A DNA stretch of 64,000 bases. Source: Niveibacterium microcysteis (GTDB taxonomy: Bacteria; Pseudomonadota; Gammaproteobacteria; Burkholderiales; Rhodocyclaceae). The position numbers and the translations under genes are program-made. The notes below the pieces were generated by a model. The model had not been told where the DNA came from, did no database searches, and worked only from the letters and a program-made list of their open reading frames with translations. The number at the start of each line of letters is the position of its first letter. The stretch's first letter is position 1. Shown in pieces: positions 24,634 to 33,751 of the stretch. The stretch lies in NCBI RefSeq assembly GCF_017161445.1, contig NZ_CP071060.1, positions 4,588,001-4,652,000 of the forward strand. Direction: 5' to 3'.

Positions 24634-26094
24634 TCAGGTGCGCAGCGGTGCACTGAGGGGCAGACGGATCGTCACGGTGGTGCCGACATCCGGCTGGCTT
24701 TCGAGCCGGATATCGCCCCCCAGCACACCGTGCACCAGGTTGTAGGCCACATGCAGCCCGAGGCCGCTGCTGCCTTGCGCCAGGCGGGTCGTGAAGAACG
24801 GGTCGAAGACCTTGTCGATCTGGTCTGCGGCGATACCCGCTCCGTTGTCCCGCACGATAATCTCCACCCCTTCCGCCACAAGGTTCGCGCCAAGCTCCAG
24901 TCGCGCATCGCCCCTGCCGGCGAGCCCGTGCACGAGCGCGTTGTCGACCACGCTTGAGAGTACTTGCTGCAGGGCCGCCGGGTAGCTGTCGAGCATCAGC
25001 CCGGATGGCGCGTCGAGCACCAGCGTACCGCGAAGTGCGCGCAGGGCGGGCGCAAAGAGATGGGCGATGTACTGCAAGGTATCGCTGACCGAAAACGCGG
25101 AGCGCACCGACGCCGGCTGCTCTACCGCGACGGCCTTGAAGCTGCCGACGCTGGCCACCGCACTCGCGATCGCCTGTTCCATCAGCACCGCGGCTTCGGA
25201 GACATCGGTGATGAACGCGCGGATATCGGAACGCCGCAAGCTGCCTTGTGCAAGTTCGCCAAACTCCTCGCAACGCGACAGCAAGGTGGTGGCGAGGACC
25301 CGGGCGTTGCCAAGCGGGGTATTCAGCTCGTGCGCGATACCAGCGACCATGCGCGCGAGGCTGGCAAGGCGGCGCGCCTCCAGCAGCGCGCTCTGCGCCC
25401 GCTGCAGATCCTCGAAGGCTTGCGCCAGTTCGACGTTGCGTTGGTCCAGATCGCGCGTACGTTCAGCGACCCGCTGTTCCAGCGTGTAGTTGAGTTGCTC
25501 GTAGCGCGCATTGCTCTCGGCGAGTTCGGCCCCGCGCCGGCGCTCGGCCTCGTCCATCGCCGCGCGCTCGATGGCGATCGCCGCCAGATGCGTGGACGCG
25601 CGCACCGCGTCGCGGTGAAACGCCCCCGCGCCGCGACACGCGGCGAAATACAGCGCAAACGTGCCCAGGATGGCGCCGGCACGCGCGCGTATCGGCGTAG
25701 ACCAGCACGCCCGCAGGCCGTGAGGCAATGCGAGGTGTTTGTAGGGCGTCCATAGCGGATCGTTGGCGATGTCGGTCACTTCTACCGCTTCGCCGCGGTA
25801 GGCGGCAGTGCCGCAGGACCCGACCGCCGGCCCGATCTCGACCCCATCGATTGCCCGTACGTACTCGTCAGGCACGCTCGGGGCGGCGCCATGACGCAGA
25901 TGGGTGCCTTCTAGCAGCAGCACGGTGCAACGGACATCCCCGGCGAGCAGTTCGACACCGCGACACAGCAGATCCAGCGTGTCATGCAAGGGCTTGCCTC
26001 GCGCGACGGCTTCGAGGATGTCGTTCTGAAGCGCGAGAAGCTCGGAGCCCCGCTCAGGGCATTCGAGTCTCCCCAGTTCCACCGATGCAGACAT
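24634..26094 (-). CDS. GAF-domain sensor histidine kinase
   Basis: A 486-residue soluble kinase. A GAF domain (about 25-180, with GPAVGSCGTAAYRGEAVEVTDIA) is followed by a coiled coil (about 185-245). The HisKA H-box is AGIAHELNTPLG, with phospho-accepting His255. The HATPase domain (about 365-480) has DNGAGI and GSSGLGLHVAYNLV. The GAF input may bind a small molecule or heme-like ligand. No response regulator is adjacent, so it is an orphan kinase here. Confidence 0.88.
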   Translation of the reverse strand: MSASVELGRLECPERGSELLALQNDILEAVARGKPLHDTLDLLCRGVELLAGDVRCTVLLLEGTHLRHGAAPSVPDEYVRAIDGVEIGPAVGSCGTAAYRGEAVEVTDIANDPLWTPYKHLALPHGLRACWSTPIRARAGAILGTFALYFAACRGAGAFHRDAVRASTHLAAIAIERAAMDEAERRRGAELAESNARYEQLNYTLEQRVAERTRDLDQRNVELAQAFEDLQRAQSALLEARRLASLARMVAGIAHELNTPLGNARVLATTLLSRCEEFGELAQGSLRRSDIRAFITDVSEAAVLMEQAIASAVASVGSFKAVAVEQPASVRSAFSVSDTLQYIAHLFAPALRALRGTLVLDAPSGLMLDSYPAALQQVLSSVVDNALVHGLAGRGDARLELGANLVAEGVEIIVRDNGAGIAADQIDKVFDPFFTTRLAQGSSGLGLHVAYNLVHGVLGGDIRLESQPDVGTTVTIRLPLSAPLRT

Positions 26095-26200
26095 CGCGGC
26101 ACTCCGGTATCAGGTCGATCAGCGCTGCAGCCAGGTCATCAAAGCCGCCTCATGATGCGCCCCGCCGGCCCGCAAGTACAAGCGGACCACGACCGCGAGC

Positions 26201-26701
26201 CTAGTCGACCGACAGGTAGCGGTAACGCCCTGCGTGGTAGATCAGCGGTTCGCCTTCGCCCCGTTCAAACGCCTCGACCTGGCCGATGAACAGCAGGTGA
26301 TCACCGCCGTCGTGGCGGATGCCATTGCGGCATTCGAACCAGGCACAACAGTCCTGCAGAAGCGGCGCGCCAGTCACGCCTTCGCGCACATCCAGCTCGG
26401 CAAACTTGTCCTCGGCACGCGTCGCGAACCGCTGCGACAAGGGCTGCTGGTGCGTGGCCAGCACGTTGATTGCGTAATGGCTGCAGCGTTCGAAGTCCGC
26501 CAGCACCGGAAGGTGACGCGCAAGACTCCACAGCACCAACGGCGGGGTGAGCGACACCGAGTTGAAGGAATTCACCGTCAAACCGATACGTCGGCCCTCC
26601 GGCGTCCGCGCCGTCACCACGGTGATGCCGGTGGCAAACATGCCCAGGGCACGACGGAAGGCAATCGTGTCGAACTCGGGCGAATCGTCGGAAACGGACA
26701 T
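26201..26701 (-). CDS. Flavin reductase family protein
   Basis: A 166-residue FMN-binding split-barrel protein of the flavin reductase-like (HpaC/RutF-type) family. The segments FATGITVVTARTPEGRRIGLTVNSFNSVSLTPPLVLWSL and HDGGDHLLFIGQVEAF are characteristic. Such proteins reduce flavin with NAD(P)H for a partner monooxygenase, but no oxygenase is nearby. A good promoter lies upstream. Confidence 0.85.
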   Translation of the reverse strand: MSVSDDSPEFDTIAFRRALGMFATGITVVTARTPEGRRIGLTVNSFNSVSLTPPLVLWSLARHLPVLADFERCSHYAINVLATHQQPLSQRFATRAEDKFAELDVREGVTGAPLLQDCCAWFECRNGIRHDGGDHLLFIGQVEAFERGEGEPLIYHAGRYRYLSVD

Positions 26702-27025
26702 GCGGAAAATCTCGGTCGCTGCGGAGGCCGGATTATGCTGCGCGCCGCGGGCCTCGTCGACCCGGCGAGCAACAGGGGCATTTCGGGATTCAAGGCGGCC
26801 AGAATGCGGCCGTAATCAATTTTGCGAGCGGCCAGGCGGAAGCGAGTCTCGGCGGCGAACCGGCCTGTTTCTGCATGACTGAGCCGCTCGCACCTCACCA
26901 CCCGGTCTTGTGAGCCGCATTCACCTTATCCGCCACAAACCTTCGCTTTTTTCGCCGTTTGCCTCGGCCTATCCTTGGCTCTGGCGCTGATTCACATTCA
27001 TGGATCAGCCAAGCAGGAGGCACAC
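26702..27025. other. Intergenic region between flavin reductase and pirin genes
   Basis: These 324 bases separate two divergent genes. I see a minus-strand promoter near 26732-26760 and, just before pirin, a strong AGGAGG ribosome-binding site (27015-27020). No convincing open reading frame, tRNA or terminator is visible. Confidence 0.5.
26732..26760 (-). promoter_or_regulatory. Candidate sigma-70 promoter of the flavin reductase gene
   Basis: On the minus strand TCGACG (4/6 to the -35 consensus, 26755-26760), a 17-base spacer, and CATAAT (5/6 to -10, 26732-26737). It lies about 30 bases before the start codon. Confidence 0.5.
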
Positions 27026-27739
27026 ATGATCCAGATCCGACCCGCCGACGAACGTGGCCATGCCAACCATGGCTGGCTCGACAGCCACCACAGCTTCTCT
27101 TTTGCCGACTACTACGATCCTCAGCACATGGGCTGGGGCGTGCTGCGGGTCATCAACGACGACCGCGTTGCGCCCGGCATGGGGTTCGGCACGCACGGTC
27201 ATCGCGACATGGAGATCGTCAGCTATGTGCTGGCTGGCACGCTGCAGCATCGCGACAGCATGGGCAACGGCACGCTGATCCGCCCCGGTGACGTGCAGCG
27301 CATGAGTGCCGGCAGCGGCGTGATGCACAGCGAGTTCAATCCATCGCAGAACGAACCGGTGCACTTCCTGCAGATCTGGATTCACCCGGCAGAGCGCGGC
27401 ATTGCCCCCGGCTACGAACAGCTGAGTTTCAGCGCGGACGACAAACGCGGACGCTTGCGCCGCGTCGCCTCGCCCGATGGGCGCGACGGCAGCGTAACGC
27501 TGCATCAGGACGCGTCGATCTTCGCCGGGTTATTCGACGCCGGTGAATCGGCGGAATATCGCCCGACGCCAGGCCGGCTCGGCTATCTGCATGTTGCGCA
27601 GGGCAGCGTGCGGCTCAATGGCCAGACACTCCGGGCGGGCGACGGCGCCCGGATCGCCGGCGAGACAGTTCTGACGATCGAGGGTATCGAGGGCGGAGAG
27701 GTGCTGCTGTTCGATCTGCCCCCAGGCGAGACGGCGTAA
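27026..27739 (+). CDS. Pirin family protein
   Basis: A 237-residue bicupin of the pirin/YhhW type. The N-terminal cupin has the metal-binding motif GTHGHRDMEIVSYVLAGTLQHRDSMGN (His and Glu ligands), and MHSEFNPS supplies another His. Known pirins bind iron, and some act as quercetin dioxygenases; the role here is unassigned. AGGAGG sits 5 bases before ATG 27026, which fixes this start. A strong terminator follows. Confidence 0.9.
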   Translation: MIQIRPADERGHANHGWLDSHHSFSFADYYDPQHMGWGVLRVINDDRVAPGMGFGTHGHRDMEIVSYVLAGTLQHRDSMGNGTLIRPGDVQRMSAGSGVMHSEFNPSQNEPVHFLQIWIHPAERGIAPGYEQLSFSADDKRGRLRRVASPDGRDGSVTLHQDASIFAGLFDAGESAEYRPTPGRLGYLHVAQGSVRLNGQTLRAGDGARIAGETVLTIEGIEGGEVLLFDLPPGETA

Positions 27740-27743
27740 ACGC

Positions 27744-27775
27744 AAACGGGCTGCCCGAGGCAGCCCGTTTTTTTT
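27744..27775 (+). terminator. Intrinsic terminator of the pirin gene
   Basis: A 12-bp stem (AAACGGGCTGCC with GGCAGCCCGTTT), 3-base loop and a run of eight T. It lies between convergent pirin and cytochrome genes; the reverse side is weaker. Confidence 0.9.
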
Positions 27776-27787
27776 CAAAACCGCAGC

Positions 27788-28216
27788 TTACTTGGCGGCC
27801 GGTTCCTTGAAAGAGGCACCGGACTTGTTCGCCATGAAGACGATCGCGCGAGCGATTTCCTCATCCGTCAGGTCCGGATTGCCGCCGCGCGCCGGCATCG
27901 AGTTTTTGCCGTTGATGGCGGACTTCAGCAGCCCATCCAGGCCTTGGCCCAGACGCGGCGCCCAGGCCGCGTTGTCGCCAACCTTCGGCGCACCCAGCGC
28001 ACCGGCGTTGTGGCACGCGCCGCAAACAGCACCGACCACCTGCTCACCGGTGCGGCTCCCCTTTGCCGCACCCGCGTCGGCGGCCGCCAGGGCGACCTGC
28101 GCGACCGGCTGGATCAGCGTTGCGGTCTCTTCCTCGTTGACGGGTTGCGACTTGTTGCAGCCGGCAAGCAGAGCGGCCGAAAGGAGAGCGAGCGGTAGCG
28201 CGGTGCGGATCGACAT
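27788..28216 (-). CDS. Cytochrome c5-type lipoprotein
   Basis: A 142-residue c-type cytochrome. MSIRTALPLALLSAALLAGC gives a lipobox (LAGC), so it should be anchored at the periplasmic face. The heme-binding motif is VCGACH (about 64-69), and the axial Met is probably in NSMPARGG. The domain is of the cytochrome c5 (cbb3/CycB-like) group, which carries electrons between the bc1 complex and terminal oxidases. A consensus -10 lies upstream. Confidence 0.88.
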   Translation of the reverse strand: MSIRTALPLALLSAALLAGCNKSQPVNEEETATLIQPVAQVALAAADAGAAKGSRTGEQVVGAVCGACHNAGALGAPKVGDNAAWAPRLGQGLDGLLKSAINGKNSMPARGGNPDLTDEEIARAIVFMANKSGASFKEPAAK

Positions 28217-28275
28217 GATGGCCTACGATATGTTTTGACGTTGTGCTGCGCGGCCCCCTGCCACGCAAGGCCCTG

Positions 28276-28281
28276 ATTATA
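28276..28281 (-). promoter_or_regulatory. Consensus -10 TATAAT for the cytochrome gene
   Basis: A perfect TATAAT on the minus strand, about 60 bases before the start codon. No good -35 is found at 16-18 bases spacing, so an activator may be needed. Confidence 0.45.
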
Positions 28282-28313
28282 GCGGGACAATTCGACGCGC
28301 TGCAGCATCCGCA

Positions 28314-28343
28314 TGGACGCTGGGGGGTGATCTGCGCTATGAT
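28314..28343 (+). promoter_or_regulatory. Candidate promoter of tRNA-Arg
   Basis: TGGACG (28314-28319), an 18-base spacer and TATGAT (28338-28343). The tRNA begins 12 bases after the -10, a typical distance. Confidence 0.5.
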
Positions 28344-28354
28344 CCGACGGCTGT

Positions 28355-28431
28355 GCGACCGTAGCTCAGCTGGATAGAGTACTGGCCTCCGAAGCCAGGG
28401 GTCGTGGGTTCGAATCCCGCCGGTCGCACCA
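28355..28431 (+). tRNA. tRNA-Arg (anticodon CCG)
   Basis: A 77-base cloverleaf. The acceptor stem GCGACCG pairs with CGGTCGC, the discriminator is A and the CCA is encoded. The D-arm (AGCTCAGCTGGATAGAGT) and T-arm (GTGGGTTCGAATCCCGC) are standard. The anticodon stem CTGGC/GCCAG holds loop CTCCGAA, anticodon CCG, which reads Arg codon CGG. Confidence 0.95.
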
Positions 28432-28481
28432 GATCTCGCTTTCTAGCACATCCCCTGCCGTTTCCGGCAATCCGTCTTGCC

Positions 28482-30692
28482 TCAGATCCACTCGTTTGCC
28501 TTGTCGCCCAGCAGCGCTTCAGCAGGCGTGACCTCGCTCGACAACCAAGCCGTCAGCGCCGCCTCCGACATCGGGCGCGCGAGCAGGAAACCTTGCACAT
28601 AGTCGCAGCCCGCCCGGCGCAGCTGCGTAAGCTGCGCACGCGTCTCGACCCCTTCGGCAACCACCTTGTGGCGCAAGGCGTGCGACAAGGCGACGATGGA
28701 TCGCACGATGGTGCGGGCATTGTCGTCGTCCGTCGAACGCATCACGAAGGCGCGATCGATCTTGACCAGATCGATCGGCATCCGCGACAGGTACGACAAG
28801 CTGGAATAGCCGGTACCAAAGTCGTCGAGCGCGATTGAAACACCCAGTTCCTTGAGGCGCGCCATCTCGCGCAGCGCTGACTCGGCATCGCGCACGATCA
28901 CGCTCTCGGTCAGTTCCAGTTCAAGGCGATCGGGGGGAACGTTGTAGTCGGCCAGCGCGCGTGCCACCGTGTCGCCGAAATTCCGGCTCTCGAACTGGGG
29001 CGCGGCGATGTTCACTGCAATCCGTGGTAAGGGCAGGCCGGCTGCGCGCCAGCGCGCCAAGGTGGCGCATGCGTTACGCAAGACCTTCTCGCCGATCGGG
29101 ACGATCAATCCGGTTTCTTCGGCAATCGGTATGAAACGCCCGGGCGAGATCACCGTACCCTCGGGCGTCTTCCAGCGCAGCAGCGCCTCGGCCGACACCA
29201 TGCGGCCGCCGTTGAGCTCCACCTGAGGCTGGTACTCGAGGATCAGCTCGCCCTCGTTGTCGAGTGCGCGGCGCAGCCCGTTCTCGATGTTGAGCCGGTC
29301 CATCGCGCGCTGGTTCAGGTCCGGCGTGTAGAAGCGATAGCCACCGCGGCCCGCTTCCTTGCTGGCATACATCGCCAGATCGGCGTTCTTCAGCAGGTTG
29401 GCAGCGTCGTTACCGTGGTCCGGGCAAATGCTGATACCGATCGAAAACCCCACCTTGAAACTGTGGCCGGCCAGTTCGACCGGCGTGAGGAAGGCGTTGA
29501 GAATGCGGCGCGCGATACCACTCACCTGCTCGGTGTTGCGCACGTCCCGAGCGAGGATCACGAACTCATCGCCACCGAAGCGGGCGACCAGATCACCATC
29601 GCGCAAGGCGCCGCGCAGTGCTTCCGCGATGTGCTGCAGCAGGGTGTCGCCGGTCTGGTGGCCGAGCGTGTCGTTGATCCGCTTGAACAGGTCGAGATCG
29701 AGGAACAGCACCGCGATCCGTTCGCCACTGCTGGCGTGCGCCACCAGCGCCTGCTCCAGCATGGCGGTGAAATGCGCGCGATTGGGCAGGCCGGTCAGCG
29801 TGTCGCGCTGCGCGAGGTCGAGCGCCTGCGCGGTCGCCTGTTCGAGTTCCCGAGTGCGCGACTGGACGCGGTCTTCCAGCAGATTCTGGTATTCAAGGAG
29901 GCGCGCGCGTGAGGCGCCAAGGCTGTCCACCATGTGCTGGAAGGCGCGCCCGAGGTCGGCCAGTTCGTCGGTGGACGAAATCTGCACCGTTTGGCCGAGC
30001 CGGCCTTCGGCCACCTCGCGCGCTGCCCGCGAAAGGTCGCGCAAGGGCTGCACCAGGCGGCGGGTGAACAAGGTGGTCAGCACGATCGCCAGGGCGGTGA
30101 CGACAATCGCAAAGCGGGCGGTCTCGTTGATGAAGGACAACGCCTCGCCCTTCGCGCGCGCGCTCGACAAGGTCAGCTGAACATAGCCGAGCGGGGCGTC
30201 GTCAGGGGCCCCGACAAAGGCCTCGCCGTCATCCTCGTCCGGCACCCGCGCAGGCGGTTTGACGACCGCGAGAAACTCAAGCTGGTCGCCACCCAGGCTG
30301 CGATGGCTGACGCCGCGTGCCGGCCAGTCGGCCGGCTTCACCCGCGCCGGCGCGCTGGAACGGAAGCGCCGCTCGACAAGCAAAGTGTGATCAGCGCCGT
30401 AGAAGGCCGCGTAGGCGATGTCCTTGTTGTCAGCCAGGCCGCCAAGCATTTGCGTCAGCGCTGGCCGGTTCGCGCTGTACAGCGGGAACTCTCCGCTCTG
30501 CGCCAGCATCGAAACAACCGCCTCGCCATGCCCCTTGAGGGCATCGAAGGCGAGCTTCGACTGCGTACGGATCACCGCGACGCCAATCGCCACCGCGGTC
30601 AGCAGGATCGTCGAGACGGCCAGCAAGCTCAGCTTGGCAGCAATGCCCATCGGACGAACAGCAAGCGGAAACGGCAGGTAGGGTTTGGCCAT
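28482..30692 (-). CDS. HAMP-GGDEF-EAL bifunctional c-di-GMP protein
   Basis: A protein of about 736 residues. A transmembrane helix (about 15-35), a periplasmic sensor region (about 40-180), a second helix (about 195-215), HAMP (about 215-265), coiled coil, then GGDEF and EAL. The cyclase motif GGDEF is intact with an RxxD inhibitory site (RDGD) five residues upstream. The phosphodiesterase keeps EALLRW, ELTES, DDFGTG, KID and AEGVET. Both activities are therefore possible. The start is uncertain: ATG 30692 or ATG 30650 (MGIAAKL). It lies downstream of the tRNA in opposite orientation. Confidence 0.88.
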   Translation of the reverse strand: MAKPYLPFPLAVRPMGIAAKLSLLAVSTILLTAVAIGVAVIRTQSKLAFDALKGHGEAVVSMLAQSGEFPLYSANRPALTQMLGGLADNKDIAYAAFYGADHTLLVERRFRSSAPARVKPADWPARGVSHRSLGGDQLEFLAVVKPPARVPDEDDGEAFVGAPDDAPLGYVQLTLSSARAKGEALSFINETARFAIVVTALAIVLTTLFTRRLVQPLRDLSRAAREVAEGRLGQTVQISSTDELADLGRAFQHMVDSLGASRARLLEYQNLLEDRVQSRTRELEQATAQALDLAQRDTLTGLPNRAHFTAMLEQALVAHASSGERIAVLFLDLDLFKRINDTLGHQTGDTLLQHIAEALRGALRDGDLVARFGGDEFVILARDVRNTEQVSGIARRILNAFLTPVELAGHSFKVGFSIGISICPDHGNDAANLLKNADLAMYASKEAGRGGYRFYTPDLNQRAMDRLNIENGLRRALDNEGELILEYQPQVELNGGRMVSAEALLRWKTPEGTVISPGRFIPIAEETGLIVPIGEKVLRNACATLARWRAAGLPLPRIAVNIAAPQFESRNFGDTVARALADYNVPPDRLELELTESVIVRDAESALREMARLKELGVSIALDDFGTGYSSLSYLSRMPIDLVKIDRAFVMRSTDDDNARTIVRSIVALSHALRHKVVAEGVETRAQLTQLRRAGCDYVQGFLLARPMSEAALTAWLSSEVTPAEALLGDKANEWI

Positions 30693-30855
30693 CGATCGGT
30701 TCGGGTTCAATCCGCATGCGATGCGCGTCCGACTTGGCCCGGACACACACCGGCTACCACATCATATTCGGCGGGCAGCATATTCCGGCGTCACCCCAGT
30801 AACGGGCTGGCGCGACGATAACTTGAGCAACCGCAGGCCAGCGTGACCAGCGCAA

Positions 30856-30884
30856 CTGTCAGCAGCGGCCGCGGGCGCTAGAAT
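30856..30884 (+). promoter_or_regulatory. Candidate promoter of the MBL-fold hydrolase gene
   Basis: CTGTCA (4/6 to -35, 30856-30861), a 17-base spacer and TAGAAT (5/6 to -10, 30879-30884). Transcription would begin near 30891, just before a GGAGG ribosome-binding site. Confidence 0.5.
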
Positions 30885-30906
30885 GAACGGTTTGGAGGCT
30901 CGTGTC

Positions 30907-31545
30907 TTGCAATACCGGATTCTTCCCGTCACCCCGTTTCAACAGAACTGCACCCTGCTCTGGTGTCCCGAGACCCGCAAGGCGGCCTTGGTCGACCCTG
31001 GCGGCGAGGTCGACCGCCTGCTCAAGGCAGTCGAAAGCGAGGGCCTGACGCTGGAAAAGATCCTGCTGACGCATGGCCATATCGACCATGCCGGTGGCAC
31101 TGCCGAGCTTGCCCGGCGCGCCGGCGTGCCGATCGAAGGGCCGCAGGCGGAGGAGCGCTTTTGGCTTGAAGCCCTGCCACAGCAATCCCGCATGTTCGGC
31201 TTCCCGCAGGTCGAGCAGTTCGAGCCCAACCGCTGGCTCGAAGACGGTGACACGGTTACCGTGGGTGTGCAGACGCTGTCGGTGCTGCACACGCCAGGGC
31301 ATACGCCGGGCCACATCGTCTTCTTCCACCAGGGGGCGAACCTTGCGCTGGTCGGCGATGTGCTGTTCGCAGGATCGATTGGCCGCACCGATTTTCCGCG
31401 CGGCGACTTCAACACCCTGATCCGGTCGATCCGCACGAAACTGTGGCCGCTCGGCGACGACGTCAATTTCATTCCTGGCCACGGCCCGATGTCCAGCATC
31501 GGCCGCGAGCGCCGCACCAACCCCTTCGTAGCCGAAGGGCTTTGA
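30907..31545 (+). CDS. MBL-fold hydrolase (YcbL/glyoxalase II-like)
   Basis: A 212-residue metallo-beta-lactamase-fold enzyme. Metal motifs are THGHIDHAGG (HxHxDH), HTPGHTPGH, VGDVLF (Asp) and PGHGP. It is shorter than glyoxalase II and matches the YcbL-type thioesterase group. I place the start at TTG 30907 (MQYRILPVTPFQQN). GGAGG at 30894-30898 has 8-base spacing, and the ATG at 30883 overlaps the likely -10. A response regulator gene follows 9 bases later. Confidence 0.88.
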   Translation: MQYRILPVTPFQQNCTLLWCPETRKAALVDPGGEVDRLLKAVESEGLTLEKILLTHGHIDHAGGTAELARRAGVPIEGPQAEERFWLEALPQQSRMFGFPQVEQFEPNRWLEDGDTVTVGVQTLSVLHTPGHTPGHIVFFHQGANLALVGDVLFAGSIGRTDFPRGDFNTLIRSIRTKLWPLGDDVNFIPGHGPMSSIGRERRTNPFVAEGL

Positions 31546-31554
31546 GGAAACGCC

Positions 31555-32244
31555 ATGCGCCTTGCAATGCTCGAGGATGACCGCGACCAGTCCAGCACCG
31601 TGGAAACATGGCTGCGCGATGCTGGGCACGATGTCCACGCGTTCTCGCATCCGCGCGAGCTGATGAAGGTCGCCGGCCGCGAGAGCTTCGACCTGTTCCT
31701 GATCGACTGGATGGTGCCGGACATCTCGGGCGCCGAAGTACTGCACTGGCTGCGGGAAGATCGCAACGACCCGACGCCGGTGATCTTCGTCACCGCGCGC
31801 GATGCCGAGGAAGACATCGTCGCAGCGCTCGGTGCCGGTGCTGACGACTACATCGTCAAGCCAGTCCGTCGGCTCGAGCTGCTCTCCCGCATCGAAGCCG
31901 TGCTGCGTCGCGTGCGGCCGAAAGAGCCGGAACGCGAGCTGAATGCGCCGCCCTACCGCTTCGATATCACCAACAAGGTCTGCAGCCTGGGCGATACCGC
32001 GGTTGACCTGACCGACAAGGAATTCGAACTGGCGCTGTTCCTCTTCCGCAACGTCGGCCGCCTGTATTCGCGCGGCCACTTGCTCGAGGCCGTTTGGGGG
32101 CGCAACCCGAACGTTGCCACGCGCACGATCGATACCCACGTCTCGCGCCTGCGTACCAAGCTCGCACTGCGGCCGGAGAACGGCTACCGCCTGACGCCAA
32201 CCTACAACTACGGCTACCGGCTCGAACGCCTGACCGAGGAATGA
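31555..32244 (+). CDS. OmpR/PhoB-family response regulator
   Basis: A 229-residue regulator. The REC domain (about 1-120) has phospho-acceptor Asp51 (FLIDWMVP), Thr80 and Lys102. The winged-helix DNA-binding domain (about 130-225) has DLTDKEFELALFLFRN, TRTIDTHVSRLRTKL and GYRL. No kinase gene is directly adjacent; a cytoplasmic kinase gene lies about 550 bases downstream beyond mscL. Confidence 0.92.
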   Translation: MRLAMLEDDRDQSSTVETWLRDAGHDVHAFSHPRELMKVAGRESFDLFLIDWMVPDISGAEVLHWLREDRNDPTPVIFVTARDAEEDIVAALGAGADDYIVKPVRRLELLSRIEAVLRRVRPKEPERELNAPPYRFDITNKVCSLGDTAVDLTDKEFELALFLFRNVGRLYSRGHLLEAVWGRNPNVATRTIDTHVSRLRTKLALRPENGYRLTPTYNYGYRLERLTEE

Positions 32245-32268
32245 AAACGGCCGCCTTCCGGCGGCCGT
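32244..32268 (-). terminator. Terminator of mscL
   Basis: ACGGCCGCC and GGCGGCCGT form a 9-bp stem with a TTCC/GGAA loop. On the minus strand it is followed by TTTTC, 25 bases after the mscL stop. It also lies right after the response regulator stop, so it may act both ways. Confidence 0.7.
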
Positions 32269-32293
32269 CGCTCAGCCCACGCGGGGCACGGCG

Positions 32294-32713
32294 TCACTTC
32301 TTCAAAGCATCGCGGATTTCGCGCAGCAGCACGATGTCTTCGGGCGTCGGCGGCTCTTCGGCCGGCGCCGCGGGCTGCTCACGCTTGAGCTTGTTCACTG
32401 CTTTCATCGCAACGAAGATCGCCAGCGCGATGATCAGGAAATCCACCGTGGCGTTGATGAAGGCGCCATACTTCACCAGCGGTGCGCCGGCCTTTTCCGC
32501 CGCCTCCAGCGTCTCGAAGGTCTTGTCGCCGAGGTTGAGGTACAGGTGCTTGAAGTCGACACCCCCGATCAGGCGACCGAGGATCGGCATGACGACATCC
32601 TTGACCAGCGAATCGACAATCTTGCCGAAAGCACCGCCGATGATGACGCCCACGGCAAGGTCGACCACGTTGCCCTTGAGCGCGAATTCCTTGAACTCCG
32701 ACAAAAAACTCAT
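32294..32713 (-). CDS. mscL: Large-conductance mechanosensitive channel MscL
   Basis: A 139-residue inner-membrane channel that opens under membrane tension to release solutes. The N-terminal helix [23 protein letters not shown] and TM1 ([23 protein letters not shown]) are diagnostic, TM2 is about 75-97 ([16 protein letters not shown]), and the C-terminal helix is charged. It lies between a response regulator gene and a kinase gene that read the other way. Confidence 0.95.
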   Translation of the reverse strand: MSFLSEFKEFALKGNVVDLAVGVIIGGAFGKIVDSLVKDVVMPILGRLIGGVDFKHLYLNLGDKTFETLEAAEKAGAPLVKYGAFINATVDFLIIALAIFVAMKAVNKLKREQPAAPAEEPPTPEDIVLLREIRDALKK

Positions 32714-32794
32714 GACCCGATCTCCTGATTGGCCGCCTTGCGGCGGGCTTGTTGTCGTGGCGACCGATGCGCCGCACTGCAGGGGCGAGTGTCC

Positions 32795-33751
32795 ATGATC
32801 CCGCCGCGAACACGCAAGGGCATGATGCTGCCGCCGGCGCTGCTAGACCTGCTGCCGCTCGGTGTCGTGCTGTGCGACGCCGATGGCGAGCTCGTGCATG
32901 CATCGCCGCGCGCCCTGGCCCTGCTCGACGTCGCTGACGCGGCCACGGTGATGAGCGCATTGCAAGCTGGCGACTTCGAATCGGCCGCGCAGGTGCCACT
33001 GCGCGTGACGCGGCATGAACTGGGCGACCCGCATCAGACGCTCTACCTGATCGAAGACCGCAGCGCCGAAGTGAGCGCCGCGAACCTGCGCGACGACGCA
33101 TGGCGCGTGATGTCGCACGATTTACGCTCGCCGCTCGGCGCCATCCTGACGCTGACCGAGAGCGTCGCCGACGGCACGCTGCCGCCGGATCCACAGACCT
33201 TGCAGCAGGTCGGGCACTACGCGGAGTTGGCCCTTGCGCGCGCGGACGGCGTGTTGCGCTTGCTCCGCGCCGACGCCCTGCGCAGCGAGCAGTTCGAAGC
33301 GGTGAGCCTGCAGCAGATTGCATGGGAAGCGAGTGACGCCTGCTATGCCGCCGCGCGCGACCGCGCAATCTCGGTCCGAGTAGACGCCGATGCAGCCGGC
33401 GACGACGCACTCGTCGGCGGCGATGTCGATGCGCTACGCCGCGCACTCACGCACCTGCTGGAAAACGCAATCCTGCACGGCCCCGCCGGCCAGTCGGTGG
33501 CGCTGACGGTGGCGGATTGCGACACGCACTGGCGCATTGCGGTGCATGACAGCGGCCACGGTCCCGATGCCACGGCACTCTCGGTGCTGACGGGCGCACA
33601 ACGCATCGGACGGCCACGCGGGCTCGGCCTCGCATTCGTGCGGCGAGTAGCCGACCGGCATGGCGCGCGAATCCATTGCGCCCGTGGCGCTGACGGTTTC
33701 ACCGTGGGCCTTGAACTGCCGAAATGGGCTGCGGAGCACGCGCAGGCATGA
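32795..33751 (+). CDS. PAS-type cytoplasmic histidine kinase
   Basis: A 318-residue soluble kinase. A PAS-like input (about 13-90, [23 protein letters not shown]) precedes the H-box [14 protein letters not shown] with His108. The HATPase domain (about 215-310) has an N-box ([12 protein letters not shown]), DSGHGPD and [16 protein letters not shown] 32822/32825 are alternative starts. Its stop overlaps the start of the AsmA gene (ATGA). The likely partner is the response regulator on the far side of mscL. Confidence 0.85.
   Translation: MIPPRTRKGMMLPPALLDLLPLGVVLCDADGELVHASPRALALLDVADAATVMSALQAGDFESAAQVPLRVTRHELGDPHQTLYLIEDRSAEVSAANLRDDAWRVMSHDLRSPLGAILTLTESVADGTLPPDPQTLQQVGHYAELALARADGVLRLLRADALRSEQFEAVSLQQIAWEASDACYAAARDRAISVRVDADAAGDDALVGGDVDALRRALTHLLENAILHGPAGQSVALTVADCDTHWRIAVHDSGHGPDATALSVLTGAQRIGRPRGLGLAFVRRVADRHGARIHCARGADGFTVGLELPKWAAEHAQA

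Noticed and set aside
30859..32139. A 426-codon open frame on the minus strand
   Set aside because: It covers the MBL hydrolase and response regulator genes from the other strand; both have full motif evidence.
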